Origin: LMUY01 sp965276785
GTDB lineage: Bacteria; Pseudomonadota; Alphaproteobacteria; Acetobacterales; Acetobacteraceae
Assembly: GCA_965276785.1 (NCBI GenBank)
Contig: OZ255629.1
Coordinates: forward strand, 3,534,001 to 3,598,000
Length of the DNA stretch: 64,000 nucleotides
Direction: 5' to 3'
In this document: positions 41,330-50,364 of the stretch, in pieces
How positions within the stretch are numbered: the stretch's first letter is position 1
Layout: the number at the start of each line of letters is the position of its first letter
Made by a program: the position numbers and the translations under genes
The notes under the pieces: generated by a model
The model's database searches: none
The model's input: only the letters and a program-made list of their open reading frames with translations
Told to the model about the DNA's origin: nothing

Positions 41330-41919
41330 GCGTGTCCGGCGACGCCCGAAAGCCAGGCAGGATCGATCCGCAGCAAGCCGAGCGCGCGGTGCCACTTGCT
41401 GGCGTGGTCGTCGTCAAACACCAGGTCGAGCCGGGCGGGCGCGGAGAGCCAGGCATTGGCCTGGATTTCGGTGTCCAACTGGCCCGCTCCCCAATGCGCA
41501 TAGCCCAGCGCCAACAAGCAGTCGTTCGGGCCGTCGCCGGCGGCGATCGCCTTCAACACGTCCAAGCTCGCGGTCAGCGCTACCTCGTCGTTCACCTGCA
41601 GGCTGCCCTCTCCCGTCCAGTCGGCGGTGTGCAGTACGAACCCGCGGGACCCCTCCACCGGCCCCCCATCGCACAGCTTGATGCTCCGGGCCGGCGGCGC
41701 CGGGGCAACGTCCAGTTGCTTGAGCAGGTCCTCAAAGCTCGGGCTGGACAGCGGGCGGTTCAGCACCAGCCCCATGGCGCCCTCTTCGGTATGCGCACAG
41801 AGATAGATCACCGAATGCGCGAACCGCTCGTCCTCCATGCTCGGCATGGCGATGAGCAACTGGCCGGTGAGGCGGACCCCGCCTCCTTCACCGTCGAGGA
41901 GTTTGGCTGAGTCGGACAT
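41326..41919 (-). CDS. UPF0301/YqgE-AlgH family protein
   Basis: A 197-residue member of the YqgE/AlgH family: LTGQLLIAMPSMEDERFAHS near residue 17, EEGAMGLVLNRPLSS near 45, and LLALGYAHWGAGQLDTEIQ near 133. Cytoplasmic, function unclear; early reports link AlgH to alginate regulation in Pseudomonas. ATG 41919 is preferred; 41925 and 41928 are in-frame alternatives. It is convergent with mazF with a four-base overlap. Confidence 0.9.
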   Translation of the reverse strand: MSDSAKLLDGEGGGVRLTGQLLIAMPSMEDERFAHSVIYLCAHTEEGAMGLVLNRPLSSPSFEDLLKQLDVAPAPPARSIKLCDGGPVEGSRGFVLHTADWTGEGSLQVNDEVALTASLDVLKAIAAGDGPNDCLLALGYAHWGAGQLDTEIQANAWLSAPARLDLVFDDDHASKWHRALGLLRIDPAWLSGVAGHA

Positions 41920-42046
41920 AATCATCATCTTGGCGCGGATTTCGGCGGCTGCAATGGTTTGTGCGCACGGAGCACCGGGCTGCACGCGTGACACTGCCGG
42001 TCTCACGAATTAGCCTGCGGCCAAATGCGCGAGAGGGTGCAGCAAT

Positions 42047-42529
42047 ATGACAGTCAAGGTCGGTGACACACTACCCGAAATGAAGCTGATGATTGCCGGG
42101 CCGGATGGACCCAAGGAGGAAAGCACCGCCTCCCTGTTCGGCGGCAAGAAGGTTGTGATGTTCGCCACGCCAGGCGCCTTCACCCCCACCTGCAGCGCCA
42201 AACACCTGCCGGGATTTTTGCAGCATGCCGAGCAATTCACCGCCAAAGGCATCGATCGCATCGTCTGTCTGGCGGTGAATGACCCATTTGTGATGAGTGC
42301 CTGGGGAGGAGACCAGGGCGTGGACGGCCGCATTGTCATGCTGGCGGACGGCTCGGCGACGTTCACGAAGGCGCTCGGACTGGAGCTGGATTTAACCGCG
42401 CGCGGCCTCGGCGTGCGCAGTCAACGGTTTGCGCTCGTCGCCGAAGATCGCAAGGTGGTGCATTTGGCGGTGGAGGCACCGGGCGATTTCGACGTCAGCC
42501 GGGCCGAAACCGTGCTCGCCGCGGTGTAG
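42047..42529 (+). CDS. Peroxiredoxin of the Prx5 (hybrid/atypical 2-Cys) family
   Basis: A 160-residue Prx5-type peroxidase. The peroxidatic Cys is Cys49 in ATPGAFTPTCSAKHLPGF; VCLAVNDPFVMSAWG follows. It reduces H2O2 or alkyl peroxides with glutathione, glutaredoxin or thioredoxin. No second Cys suitable for a resolving role is evident, so a 1-Cys cycle is likely. No glutaredoxin domain is fused to it. It is separated by 127 bp from the divergent UPF0301 gene and stands alone. Confidence 0.92.
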   Translation: MTVKVGDTLPEMKLMIAGPDGPKEESTASLFGGKKVVMFATPGAFTPTCSAKHLPGFLQHAEQFTAKGIDRIVCLAVNDPFVMSAWGGDQGVDGRIVMLADGSATFTKALGLELDLTARGLGVRSQRFALVAEDRKVVHLAVEAPGDFDVSRAETVLAAV

Positions 42530-42676
42530 TGGCAGTGTAGTGCAAGCCGGGGACGGCCGGAGGAACGCCTTCACGGCGCCGGGCGCATCACCGCGCCCAC
42601 GGAAAGCTGCATTGCAACATTCTCCAGGTCACGTCCACATTGCGGCAATGCCAATGCCTGCCTATGTGATAGAACC

Positions 42677-43879
42677 ATGCAAGTGACAACGCTCTTCCGG
42701 CGCGCGGCCATGCTGTCCGCACTCCTCGCTTATCCCGGGCTGGCTTTGGCCCAAGGCGGCCCGAGCGGACCGCCCGCGGTGGGCACCACCATCGTCCGCC
42801 AGCAGGCCATCACGCAAACCGATGAGTTCCAGGGCCGGGTTCAGGCGGTCGACCGGGTGGCGCTGGTAGCGCGGGTCACCGGCTATCTCACCAAGCAGTT
42901 CTTCACCGAGGGCTCGGAGGTGAAGCAGGGCGACTTGCTCTATCAAATCGAGAAGCCGCCGTTTGAGGCGGATTTACAAGCCAAGCAGGCCGCCCTGGCG
43001 CAAGCGAACGCGCAGCTCACCAACGCCACCATCACGCTGGGCCGCGCTCAGACCTTGCTCAGCACGCCGGCCGGCCAGCGCTCCACCGTCGACGATGCCG
43101 TGGCGACCCAGCGCAGCGACGCGGCTCAGGTGATGGGGGCGCAAGCCAACCTGCAAACCTCTCAGATCAATCTCGGCTACACCGACATCACGGCGCCGAT
43201 TGCCGGCAAGATTGCGCGAACCTTGGTCACCAGCGGCAACGTGGTCGGTCCGTCCACCGGCACACTCACCACGATCGTCAGCCAAGACCCGATGTATGTG
43301 TATTTCCCGATCGCCCTGCGTGCCCTGCTCGAGCTGCGGCACCGCTATGCCGGCAAGGGTGGCACGTCTGCCGTATTGGTGAAGCTGCAGCTTTCGGATG
43401 GCACGCCCTACGAGCCGGTGGGGCACATCGACTATGTCGACCCGACCGTGTCCGCCAGCACCGACACCATCAACGTCCGCGCCGTAATGCCGAACCCCGC
43501 GTCGCCTGGCGCCAGCGCGCCAGAGGCCCGCGCCTTGGTGGATGGCGAATTCGTCACCGTGCTGCTTGAGGGCGCCGAGCCGGTGAACCTGCTGGCCATT
43601 CCACAGGCGGCTGTGCTGTCCAACCAGGAGGGCACCTATGTCTACGTCGTCGGGCCCGGCAACAAGGCGGTGCCCACTCCGGTGTCGTTGGGCCAAGCCT
43701 CCGGCGCGCTGGTGTCGATTATCTCGGGGCTGAAAGAAGGCGACACCATCGTGTCGGACGGTGTGCAGCGGGTGCAGCCGAACAAGCCGGTGAACCCGGC
43801 ACCCGCCGCCCCCGGCCCTGGCGGGGCCGGTGGGCCGCCCGGGGGGGCGCCGCAAACCCAAGCCTCGACGCAGAAGTAA
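42677..43879 (+). CDS. RND efflux periplasmic adaptor subunit (membrane fusion protein)
   Basis: A 400-residue HlyD/MexA-type adaptor. A signal peptide (MQVTTLFRRAAMLSALLAYP then GLALAQ) is followed by a lipoyl half (QGRVQAVDRVALVARVTGYL), an alpha-hairpin (about residues 95-155) with AQANAQLTNATITLGRAQTL, and the second lipoyl half LGYTDITAPIAGKIARTLVT. A Pro/Gly-rich tail follows (APAAPGPGGAGGPPG). It links the inner-membrane pump encoded 12 bp downstream to an outer-membrane channel, which is not encoded here. Confidence 0.92.
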   Translation: MQVTTLFRRAAMLSALLAYPGLALAQGGPSGPPAVGTTIVRQQAITQTDEFQGRVQAVDRVALVARVTGYLTKQFFTEGSEVKQGDLLYQIEKPPFEADLQAKQAALAQANAQLTNATITLGRAQTLLSTPAGQRSTVDDAVATQRSDAAQVMGAQANLQTSQINLGYTDITAPIAGKIARTLVTSGNVVGPSTGTLTTIVSQDPMYVYFPIALRALLELRHRYAGKGGTSAVLVKLQLSDGTPYEPVGHIDYVDPTVSASTDTINVRAVMPNPASPGASAPEARALVDGEFVTVLLEGAEPVNLLAIPQAAVLSNQEGTYVYVVGPGNKAVPTPVSLGQASGALVSIISGLKEGDTIVSDGVQRVQPNKPVNPAPAAPGPGGAGGPPGGAPQTQASTQK

Positions 43880-43891
43880 GGGCAGCCTCGC

Positions 43892-46800
43892 ATGATTTCA
43901 GCCGTGTTCGTCGACCGGCCGCGGCTGGCGATCGTCATCGCCATCATCATCACCATCGCCGGCGCCCTGTCGCTCACCCGTATCCCGCTGGCGCAGTTCC
44001 CAGACATTGTGCCGCCCCAGGTGCAGGTGACGGCGAACTATCCCGGCGCCTCCGCTGCGGTAGTGGAAGCGTCCGTCGCGCAGCCGATCGAAGCTCAGGT
44101 GATCGGCGTTGACAAGATGATCTACCAGAAGAGCACCAGCGCCAACGACGGCAGCTATAACCTGACCGTCTCGTTCGAGCTCGGCACCAACCCCGACATC
44201 AACACCGTCAACGTCAACAACCGGGTGCAGACAGCGCTGGCCCAATTGCCGTCTTCGGTGCAGCAGCAGGGGCTGACGGTGCAGAAGCGCTCGTCGGCAA
44301 TCCTGGAGTTCGTCAACCTCTACAGCGATGGCAGCAAGCAGAGCCCGCTGTTCATCACCAACTACGCGATCATCAACCTGCTGGACGAGATCAGCCGGTC
44401 GCCCGGCGTGGGCCAGGCCAACCTGTTCAGCAAGATGAACTACTCGATGCGGATCTGGTTCGACACCAACCGCCTCACCAGCCTGAACCTTTCCCCGTCC
44501 GACATCATCAACGCCATCCAGGCGCAGAACACCGTGGCGCCGGTCGGCCGCATCGGCGCCCGCCCGGCCGCGAGCGACACCCAGTTCCAGTTCAACCTGC
44601 AGACCGAGGGGCGGCTCACCTCGCCCGAGCAATTCGGCAACATCGTGGTGCGCGCCAATAACGACGGCTCCGTGCTGCGGGTGAAGGACGTGGCGCGCCT
44701 CGAACTCGGACCGCAGAACGAGGACAGCGAAAGCCGGCTAAACGGTCAGCCCTCGGTGGCCATCGCGATCTACCTGGCGCCCGGCGCCAACGCGGTCAAC
44801 ACGGCCAACGGCGTGAACGCCAAGCTGCAGCAGTTGAGCGGACGGTTCCCCGCCGGCATGCATTTCCAAGTCACCTACGACAGCACCACCTTCGTCACCG
44901 ACACCATCCGCGAAGTGCTGAAGACGCTGGGTGAGGCGTTCATCCTCGTCATCATCGTGGTGTTCGTCTTCTTGGGCAACCTGCGCGCCACGCTGATCCC
45001 GACCATCGCCGTCCCGGTCAGCCTGATCGGCGCCTTCGCCGGGCTACTGGCGCTGGGCTATTCCGCCAACACTGTCTCGCTGCTCGCCCTGGTGCTCGCC
45101 ATCGGCATCGTGGTGGATGACGCCATCGTCGTGGTGGAGAACGTCGAGCGCGTGATGGAGGAGCATCCGGATTGGCCGCCGGCCCGCGCGACCAAGGTGG
45201 CAATGCAGCAGATCACCGCGCCGATCATCGCGATCACCCTGGTCCTGCTCTCGGTGTTCGTGCCGATCGCCTTTATCCCGGGGATTTCCGGCCAGCTGTT
45301 CCGCCAATTCGCCGTCACCATCAGCGCCTCGGTGCTGATCTCGGCATTGAATGCGCTGACGCTGTCGCCCGCGTTGTGCGCGATCTTCCTGCGCCATACC
45401 GCCAAACGGGGCATCATGGGCCGGGTAATGCGCGGCATCGACAATGTGCGCGATGGTTACGCCTATCTCGTCGGCAAGACGTTGCGCTTGGCGCTGATCG
45501 GCATTGTGGTCGCGTTGGCGTTCGGCGGCGGGATTTTCGGCCTGGCATCCCTCACGCCCACAGGCTTCTTGCCGTCGGAAGATCAAGGAGGATTTTTCGT
45601 CTCCATCCAGTTGCCCGACGGCGCCTCGGTGGCGCGGACTGGCAACGTCGTGCGCCAGGTCGAGACCCTCGCCAAGCAGATGCCAGGTGTCCAAGATACC
45701 TTTGCCATCCTCGGCTTCTCGCTGCTGGACAGCGCCCAGGAGAGCAACTCCGCCTTCATGTTCATCAAGCTGAAGCCGTTCGCCGACCGAACGGCAGCGG
45801 CGGAGAGTGCGCAAGCGCTCATTGGCCGCATGTTCGGCATGGTGCAGCAGGTGCGAGCCGCCACGGTGTTCCCTTTCAACTTGCCGCCGATCATCGGCCT
45901 CTCCACCACGGGCGGCTTCGAGTACCAGCTCGAAGCGCTGGAAGGGCAGGACTCGGTCTCGATCGGACAGGTTGACAATGGCTTGCTCGGCGCAGCCAAC
46001 TCCGATCCGCGGCTGGCCCGCGTCTTCACCACCTTCACCGCCGAAAACCCATCGATCTATCTCGACATCGACCGTGAGAAGGCCCAAGCGCTGGGCCTGT
46101 CGATGACGGACGTGTTCACCTCGCTGCAGGCCACGCTCGGCGGAATTTACATCAACCAGTTCAACCTGTTCGGCCGCGTTTGGCAGGTGAACATCGAGGG
46201 CGAGCAGCGGGACCGCGCCAATATCGGCGACTTGTGGAAGATTTATCTGCGCAACAACACCGGGGGCGTGGTGCCGCTTCGCTCCATCGCCAGCGAGCGC
46301 GTCGTGCTCGGCCCGCAGGTGATCACCCGCTACAACAACTACCGCTCCATCACCGTCAACGGCGGCCCGCCGCCCGGCGGTTCGTCCGGCACCGCGCTAG
46401 CCGCTATGACGCAGGTATCCGCCCGCACGCTGCCGGCTGGGTATAGCTTCGAGTGGACCGGCACCGCCTATCAGGAAGTGGCCGCGTCCGGGCAGACCGG
46501 CTTTATCCTCGCGGTCGCGCTGCTGTTCGCCTACCTGTTCCTGGTGGCGTTGTACGAGAGCTGGGTGATCCCGATCCCGGTGCTGCTCTCGGTCTCGGTG
46601 GGCGTGTTCGGCTCATTCATCGGCATCATGCTGGCGGGCCTCGTGCTGGACCTTTACGCCCAGATCGGCCTGGTGGTGCTGATCGCCCTGGCGGCCAAGA
46701 ACGGCATTCTGATTGTGGAGTTCGCCAAGGAACAGCGCGAGGCCGGCCAGACCATCCGCAACGCCGCCGTTTTGGGCGCCCGAACCCGTTTCCGCGCGGT

Positions 46801-47038
46801 CATGATGACATCGTTCGCGTTCATCTTGGGCTTGGTGCCGCTGGTCATTGCGACCGGCGCCGCGCAGATTAGCCGTCGCGACGTAGGCACACCGGTGTTC
46901 GCCGGCATGCTGGCCTCGTCCACCATCGGCATCTTCCTGATCCCGATGCTGTATGTGGCATTCCAGACCATACGGGAACGCGCCAAGGCCCGGCTCAGCG
47001 GCCGCCAGCGGACACTGACGCATCAGCCGGGGGAGTAG
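43892..47038 (+). CDS. RND efflux transporter, HAE1 family (AcrB/MexF-like)
   Basis: A 1048-residue proton-driven pump. The layout is 12 membrane helices with two large periplasmic loops; the helix 4 proton-relay pair lies in LAIGIVVDDAIVVVENVERV, and FLPSEDQGGFFVSIQLPDG starts the second half. Also seen are NRVQTALAQLPSSVQQQGLT and IVEFAKEQREAGQTI. Length matches AcrB and MexF (about 1030-1060). With the adaptor gene it forms a two-gene operon. Substrates unknown; multidrug or solvent export is typical. Confidence 0.94.
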   Translation: MISAVFVDRPRLAIVIAIIITIAGALSLTRIPLAQFPDIVPPQVQVTANYPGASAAVVEASVAQPIEAQVIGVDKMIYQKSTSANDGSYNLTVSFELGTNPDINTVNVNNRVQTALAQLPSSVQQQGLTVQKRSSAILEFVNLYSDGSKQSPLFITNYAIINLLDEISRSPGVGQANLFSKMNYSMRIWFDTNRLTSLNLSPSDIINAIQAQNTVAPVGRIGARPAASDTQFQFNLQTEGRLTSPEQFGNIVVRANNDGSVLRVKDVARLELGPQNEDSESRLNGQPSVAIAIYLAPGANAVNTANGVNAKLQQLSGRFPAGMHFQVTYDSTTFVTDTIREVLKTLGEAFILVIIVVFVFLGNLRATLIPTIAVPVSLIGAFAGLLALGYSANTVSLLALVLAIGIVVDDAIVVVENVERVMEEHPDWPPARATKVAMQQITAPIIAITLVLLSVFVPIAFIPGISGQLFRQFAVTISASVLISALNALTLSPALCAIFLRHTAKRGIMGRVMRGIDNVRDGYAYLVGKTLRLALIGIVVALAFGGGIFGLASLTPTGFLPSEDQGGFFVSIQLPDGASVARTGNVVRQVETLAKQMPGVQDTFAILGFSLLDSAQESNSAFMFIKLKPFADRTAAAESAQALIGRMFGMVQQVRAATVFPFNLPPIIGLSTTGGFEYQLEALEGQDSVSIGQVDNGLLGAANSDPRLARVFTTFTAENPSIYLDIDREKAQALGLSMTDVFTSLQATLGGIYINQFNLFGRVWQVNIEGEQRDRANIGDLWKIYLRNNTGGVVPLRSIASERVVLGPQVITRYNNYRSITVNGGPPPGGSSGTALAAMTQVSARTLPAGYSFEWTGTAYQEVAASGQTGFILAVALLFAYLFLVALYESWVIPIPVLLSVSVGVFGSFIGIMLAGLVLDLYAQIGLVVLIALAAKNGILIVEFAKEQREAGQTIRNAAVLGARTRFRAVMMTSFAFILGLVPLVIATGAAQISRRDVGTPVFAGMLASSTIGIFLIPMLYVAFQTIRERAKARLSGRQRTLTHQPGE

Positions 47039-47070
47039 GGGCGCAAAACTCGAGGCCAACTGGCCACGCG

Positions 47071-47487
47071 TCAGAGATTGGAGAACTCGTCGCTGAGCAA
47101 GCCTTGCTCCCGATGGAACGCGTTAAGGCGATCTATGACCTGGTCCGTCGCAGCGTCCCTAGCCGCCCGTTGAAAAGCGGCTCTTGCACCTGGGCGTGTT
47201 GTCCACATGCGAAGTCGAAGCTGTGGTGGTGCATGACGGATAACGACTTGAGCCCCTCGCTCTCTCAGCAGTCGACGTAGGCGCGAGCCGTTCCGTGAAC
47301 CCCAGACCCCGAGAAAAACGGTCCCGGTGCTATCAACGTATTCCGCACCACCGAAGAATATCGTCTCAAGCATGCCCTTGCCGAGCCATCGCTCAATGCA
47401 ATCGCGCTCGGCAATGCAAACAGCCGCTTCGCCGCCCCGCGCGAACACCGGGCTTCGAAACACATACACCTCGACACCGGCATCCAC
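47071..47487 (-). CDS. Hypothetical protein, unrecognised
   Basis: A 138-residue frame with a less GC-biased make-up than its surroundings. It contains EAAVCIAERDCIERWLGKGM and ends AARDAATDQVIDRLNAFHRE with QGLLSDEFSNL, a plausible folded protein, but I recognise no family or motif. No signal peptide or membrane segment. It is convergent with the RND pump gene and nine bases from the lipoprotein gene on the same strand. It may be real or a chance frame. Confidence 0.4.
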   Translation of the reverse strand: MDAGVEVYVFRSPVFARGGEAAVCIAERDCIERWLGKGMLETIFFGGAEYVDSTGTVFLGVWGSRNGSRLRRLLRERGAQVVIRHAPPQLRLRMWTTRPGARAAFQRAARDAATDQVIDRLNAFHREQGLLSDEFSNL

Positions 47488-47496
47488 GGCTCTGAC

Positions 47497-47871
47497 CTAA
47501 CCCCTACTCAGCGCATACCGAACTTCGCAATAGTCGGACGCCACCGTCAGGTCCATGTGCCCGGCAGTGATCTGCCCATCGATGCGGCCGCGGCCGTCGC
47601 TGGCATGGATGCTGCCGTCTGGAGCCACGATGGCCGCAAGCGGGTAGGCGACCGTGGCCCCCCAGTAGTTGAGCGAGAGCGCGTTGCCCGCCACCGTCAC
47701 CGTCCGATTGCCGCTACGCGGGCAGCCCGCCCGCCGCGCCGCCACCAACCGTGCGATCCCGCGATACTGGCCGTCCATGCTCTGCTGCGACGGGGGCACC
47801 GCAACGGCTGCGGGATGGCGCGGCGGCGGCGCGGCACAACCGGCCAGCCCCGCCAGCAACAGGGCGGCCAA
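47497..47871 (-). CDS. Small putative lipoprotein
   Basis: A 124-residue protein with a lipobox LLLAGLAGC in its first 12 residues, then a Pro-rich linker (AAPPPRHPAAVAVPPSQQ) and a small beta-rich domain (QYRGIARLVAARRAGCPRSG, VAYPLAAIVAPDGSIHASDG, MDLTVASDYCEVRYAL). The TTG at 47871 makes a signal peptide with no basic start; a CTG codon at 47886, overlapping the ndk stop, would give LKATALAALLLAGLAGC, a better lipoprotein signal. It follows ndk in the same direction. Function unknown. Confidence 0.65.
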   Translation of the reverse strand: MAALLLAGLAGCAAPPPRHPAAVAVPPSQQSMDGQYRGIARLVAARRAGCPRSGNRTVTVAGNALSLNYWGATVAYPLAAIVAPDGSIHASDGRGRIDGQITAGHMDLTVASDYCEVRYALSRG

Positions 47872-47882
47872 GGCCGTTGCTT

Positions 47883-48305
47883 TCAGCCGACGATCTCGTG
47901 GTCGGGGAAGAAGAAAGCGATTTCCTGCCGCGCGTTCTCCGCGCTGTCCGAGCCATGCACCGTGTTGGCCTCGATGTTTTCGGCGAACAGGGCGCGGATG
48001 GTGCCGGGTTCGGCTTTCGCGGGGTCAGTGGCCCCCATGACCGTTCGGTTCAGGGCCACCGCACCTTCGCCTTCGAGCACCTGCACCACCACCGGGCCGG
48101 ACGTCATGAACTCCGCCAGCCCGGCAAAGAACGGCCGCTCGCGATGCACGGCATAGAAGCCCTCCGCTTGCTCGCGGCTCATGCGGATGCGCCGTTGCGC
48201 CACCACCCGCAGCCCCGCCTCCTCCAGCACCGCGAGCACCTTGCCGGTGATATTCCGCCGGGTCGCGTCTGGCTTTAGAATAGAGAAGGTGCGTTCGAGC
48301 GCCAT
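47883..48305 (-). CDS. ndk: Nucleoside-diphosphate kinase
   Basis: A 140-residue kinase that balances nucleoside triphosphate pools. The catalytic histidine is His117 in ANTVHGSDS; ERTFSILKPDATRRNITGKV starts the fold and VVVQVLEGEGAVALNR, GATDPAKAEPGTIR and FFPDHEIV are standard. Length is normal. It is followed within a few bases by the small lipoprotein gene. Confidence 0.96.
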   Translation of the reverse strand: MALERTFSILKPDATRRNITGKVLAVLEEAGLRVVAQRRIRMSREQAEGFYAVHRERPFFAGLAEFMTSGPVVVQVLEGEGAVALNRTVMGATDPAKAEPGTIRALFAENIEANTVHGSDSAENARQEIAFFFPDHEIVG

Positions 48306-48431
48306 GATGGCTGGTCCTTTGGCCGGGTCGCGCGGGCTTTAACCGAGCGGCTCGGGGTGGGCAAGGGCGATGGGGTTAGGACACAGTGCGGGAACGCTGC
48401 TTTTACCCACGAGCGGCTGTTCGTTGCCAGG

Positions 48432-48848
48432 TTAACCAAGCGTGACCAACGCGATCAGGATCGCGAGAAGGAGGCATAACGGCGAATAAAAGTAGGTGTC
48501 GCGGGTGGCGAATACACTGCCTCGGATCCGCTTGAAGAAGCCGAGATAGTTAAATTCGCCGACGGCGCGAGCTGCGAAGACTAGCGCCAATACGGCACTT
48601 GCCGCCCGCAAAGCGTTGTGCGGTAACAACGAGGGCGCGAGACCAGCCGTGGAACCGACCACCGCCGCCATCCCGAGCAGAATAACGCCCACCAGGGCAG
48701 TAGAAACGGGTCCGGGTGATAGCGTCGGACGGCCGTCCTTGGAAGGAAGCGAGCCCGCTTTCCCGACAGAACCGCCTGCCGCCCAGTAGAAATGTACCAC
48801 AGCAATGAGGGTGAGCGTAGCGCATACGACCAAAGCGGCACCCGGCAT
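48432..48848 (-). CDS. DUF3995-family membrane protein
   Basis: A 138-residue protein with about four hydrophobic segments. The first contains LIAVVHFYWAAGGSVGKAG, the H-x-Y-W-x-x-G-G pattern of DUF3995; the third and fourth flank VGEFNYLGFFKRIRGSVFAT then RDTYFYSPLCLLLA, also typical. Small inner-membrane protein of unknown function. It is divergent from the SGNH hydrolase with about 150 bp between and 126 bp upstream of ndk on the same strand. Confidence 0.82.
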   Translation of the reverse strand: MPGAALVVCATLTLIAVVHFYWAAGGSVGKAGSLPSKDGRPTLSPGPVSTALVGVILLGMAAVVGSTAGLAPSLLPHNALRAASAVLALVFAARAVGEFNYLGFFKRIRGSVFATRDTYFYSPLCLLLAILIALVTLG

Positions 48849-48998
48849 TGCTCACGTTCCTCGTCAGACACATCACATAGTGGGTCGTCCTCGCGGCCTC
48901 GCGTGGTCCAGGCCATCAAACAGCCGTATTGCACCCACGAGCGGGTAGCCTCGGCACTTGTTGTCCCGCTACTATCACTGCGCCGCACCCTTCATGAC

Positions 48999-49598
48999 AT
49001 GGCCATGCGAATTTGCTTTTTCGGCGACAGCTTCGTGAACGGGACGGGCGACGACGAGTGCCTCGGCTGGCCAGGCCGCCTCTGTGCCGAGGCCAGACAG
49101 CATGGACGCGACGTCACCCTGTACAATCTCGGTATCCGGCGCGATACCTCGGGCGACGTCGCTCAGCGCTGGGAGCGCGAGGCCGCCGCCCGGCTACCGC
49201 CCGAATACGACGGGCGCCTTGTCTTCTCATTCGGCGTGAACGACTGCGTTCACGATCAAGGGCGCCCCAGGCTGTCCGAGGACGCTTGCCTGGCAAACAC
49301 CCGCACCATCCTGACGCATGCCGGAGCACGATGGCCGACCCTCATGGTCGGTCCGCCATGCACCGGCGATGCCGCGCTGGATCAGCGGGTCGGCCGGCTG
49401 TCGGGCGGCATGGAGTGCGTCTGCCGCGAGCTTGCCATCGCGTTTCTGCCGATCTTTGCGCGCTTGCAAGGCAGCGAGGTCTGGCATCGCGAGGCCGAGC
49501 AGGGCGACGGTATCCATCCAAACCGGGGCAGCTATGCCTTGATCGCCCAGGCCATACGCGAGTGGCAGCCCTGGCGCGAGTGGATGACGTCTTCGTAG
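48999..49598 (+). CDS. SGNH/GDSL-type esterase or lipase
   Basis: A 199-residue SGNH hydrolase. Block I is ICFFGDSFVNGTGDD with the nucleophile Ser near residue 12; the Gly is in LYNLGIRRDTSGD, the Asn in FSFGVNDCVHDQG, and the Asp-His pair in DGIHPNRGSYALIAQAI. All four catalytic blocks are present. No signal peptide, so a cytoplasmic esterase or deacetylase is likely; substrate unknown. ATG 48999 and 49005 are both possible starts. Confidence 0.87.
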   Translation: MAMRICFFGDSFVNGTGDDECLGWPGRLCAEARQHGRDVTLYNLGIRRDTSGDVAQRWEREAAARLPPEYDGRLVFSFGVNDCVHDQGRPRLSEDACLANTRTILTHAGARWPTLMVGPPCTGDAALDQRVGRLSGGMECVCRELAIAFLPIFARLQGSEVWHREAEQGDGIHPNRGSYALIAQAIREWQPWREWMTSS

Positions 49599-49620
49599 CC
49601 CGCGGGGCCGTCCACCCCAA

Positions 49621-49641
49621 CGTATTCGCGCAGCGAATGCG
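49621..49641. terminator. Stem-loop in the convergent SGNH/ccmB gap
   Basis: CGTATTCGC and GCGAATGCG pair (one T-G wobble) around GCA, 23 bp after the SGNH stop; a second small stem, ATGAGC/GCTCAT, lies at 49679-49694. Convergent genes often share such stems as terminators, but no T-run follows either. Confidence 0.3.
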
Positions 49642-49704
49642 GGGTCACCGGCTCCTACCGAGCCTTCGCCTGTCCCGCATGAGCAAACGCTCATACGGCT
49701 ACGA

Positions 49705-50364
49705 CTACTCCGCGGCCGCCCGCAGCGCCGCCCCCGCCGCCAGCGGGCATAGCGGCAAGGCCGCCGCCAACAACGCCCACAACAACAGCAAATGCGGCCG
49801 CACGCTGAGCCCGAACGCCGCCGCGTCCACCGCGGCCGCACCGAAGATCAGCACCGGCGTGGTGAGCGGCAGCACCAGCAGCGGCATCAGCACACCGCCG
49901 CGCCGCGCCCCCAGCACCAGCGCCGCCCCCATGCTGCCCAGCAGCGACAGGCTGAGCGTGCCCGGTAGCAGCCCGGCGAGCAAAGTGGGGATCACCGCCG
50001 GGTTCATCCGCAGCATCAGTGCTAATGGCGCGGCGGCAACCAGTAGCGGCACCCCCGTCACCACCCAATGCGACAGCGCCTTGACCAGCGCCACCGCCGC
50101 GGCAGGCAGGCCGCACAGCAGCAATTGGTCGAGCGAGCCATCCTCCGCGTCGGCGCCGAACAAGCGCTCCAGCGGCAGCAGGGCGGCGAGCAAGGCGCAC
50201 ACCCAGACGATGCCCGGCGCCAACCGGGCCAGCACCTCCGGTGCCGGGCCGATCGCCAGCGGGAACAGCGCCCCGGCAATCACGAAGAACAGCACGGCCG
50301 CCAGCGTGTCCCCGCCATGCCGCCACGACAGCAGCAACTCCCGCCCGAGCAGGCGCCAGAACAC
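49705..50364 (-). CDS. ccmB: Heme exporter protein B (cytochrome c maturation)
   Basis: A 219-residue, six-helix membrane protein: LLGRELLLSWRHGGDTLAAV at the start, WVCALLAALLPLERLFGADA near residue 54, EDGSLDQLLLCGLP following, and LLPGTLSLSLLGSMGAALVL later match CcmB. With CcmA and CcmC it forms the ABC unit that releases haem-loaded CcmE. It starts right after the ccmA stop. The other ccm genes are not in this window. It is convergent with the SGNH hydrolase. Confidence 0.92.
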   Translation of the reverse strand: MFWRLLGRELLLSWRHGGDTLAAVLFFVIAGALFPLAIGPAPEVLARLAPGIVWVCALLAALLPLERLFGADAEDGSLDQLLLCGLPAAAVALVKALSHWVVTGVPLLVAAAPLALMLRMNPAVIPTLLAGLLPGTLSLSLLGSMGAALVLGARRGGVLMPLLVLPLTTPVLIFGAAAVDAAAFGLSVRPHLLLLWALLAAALPLCPLAAGAALRAAAE

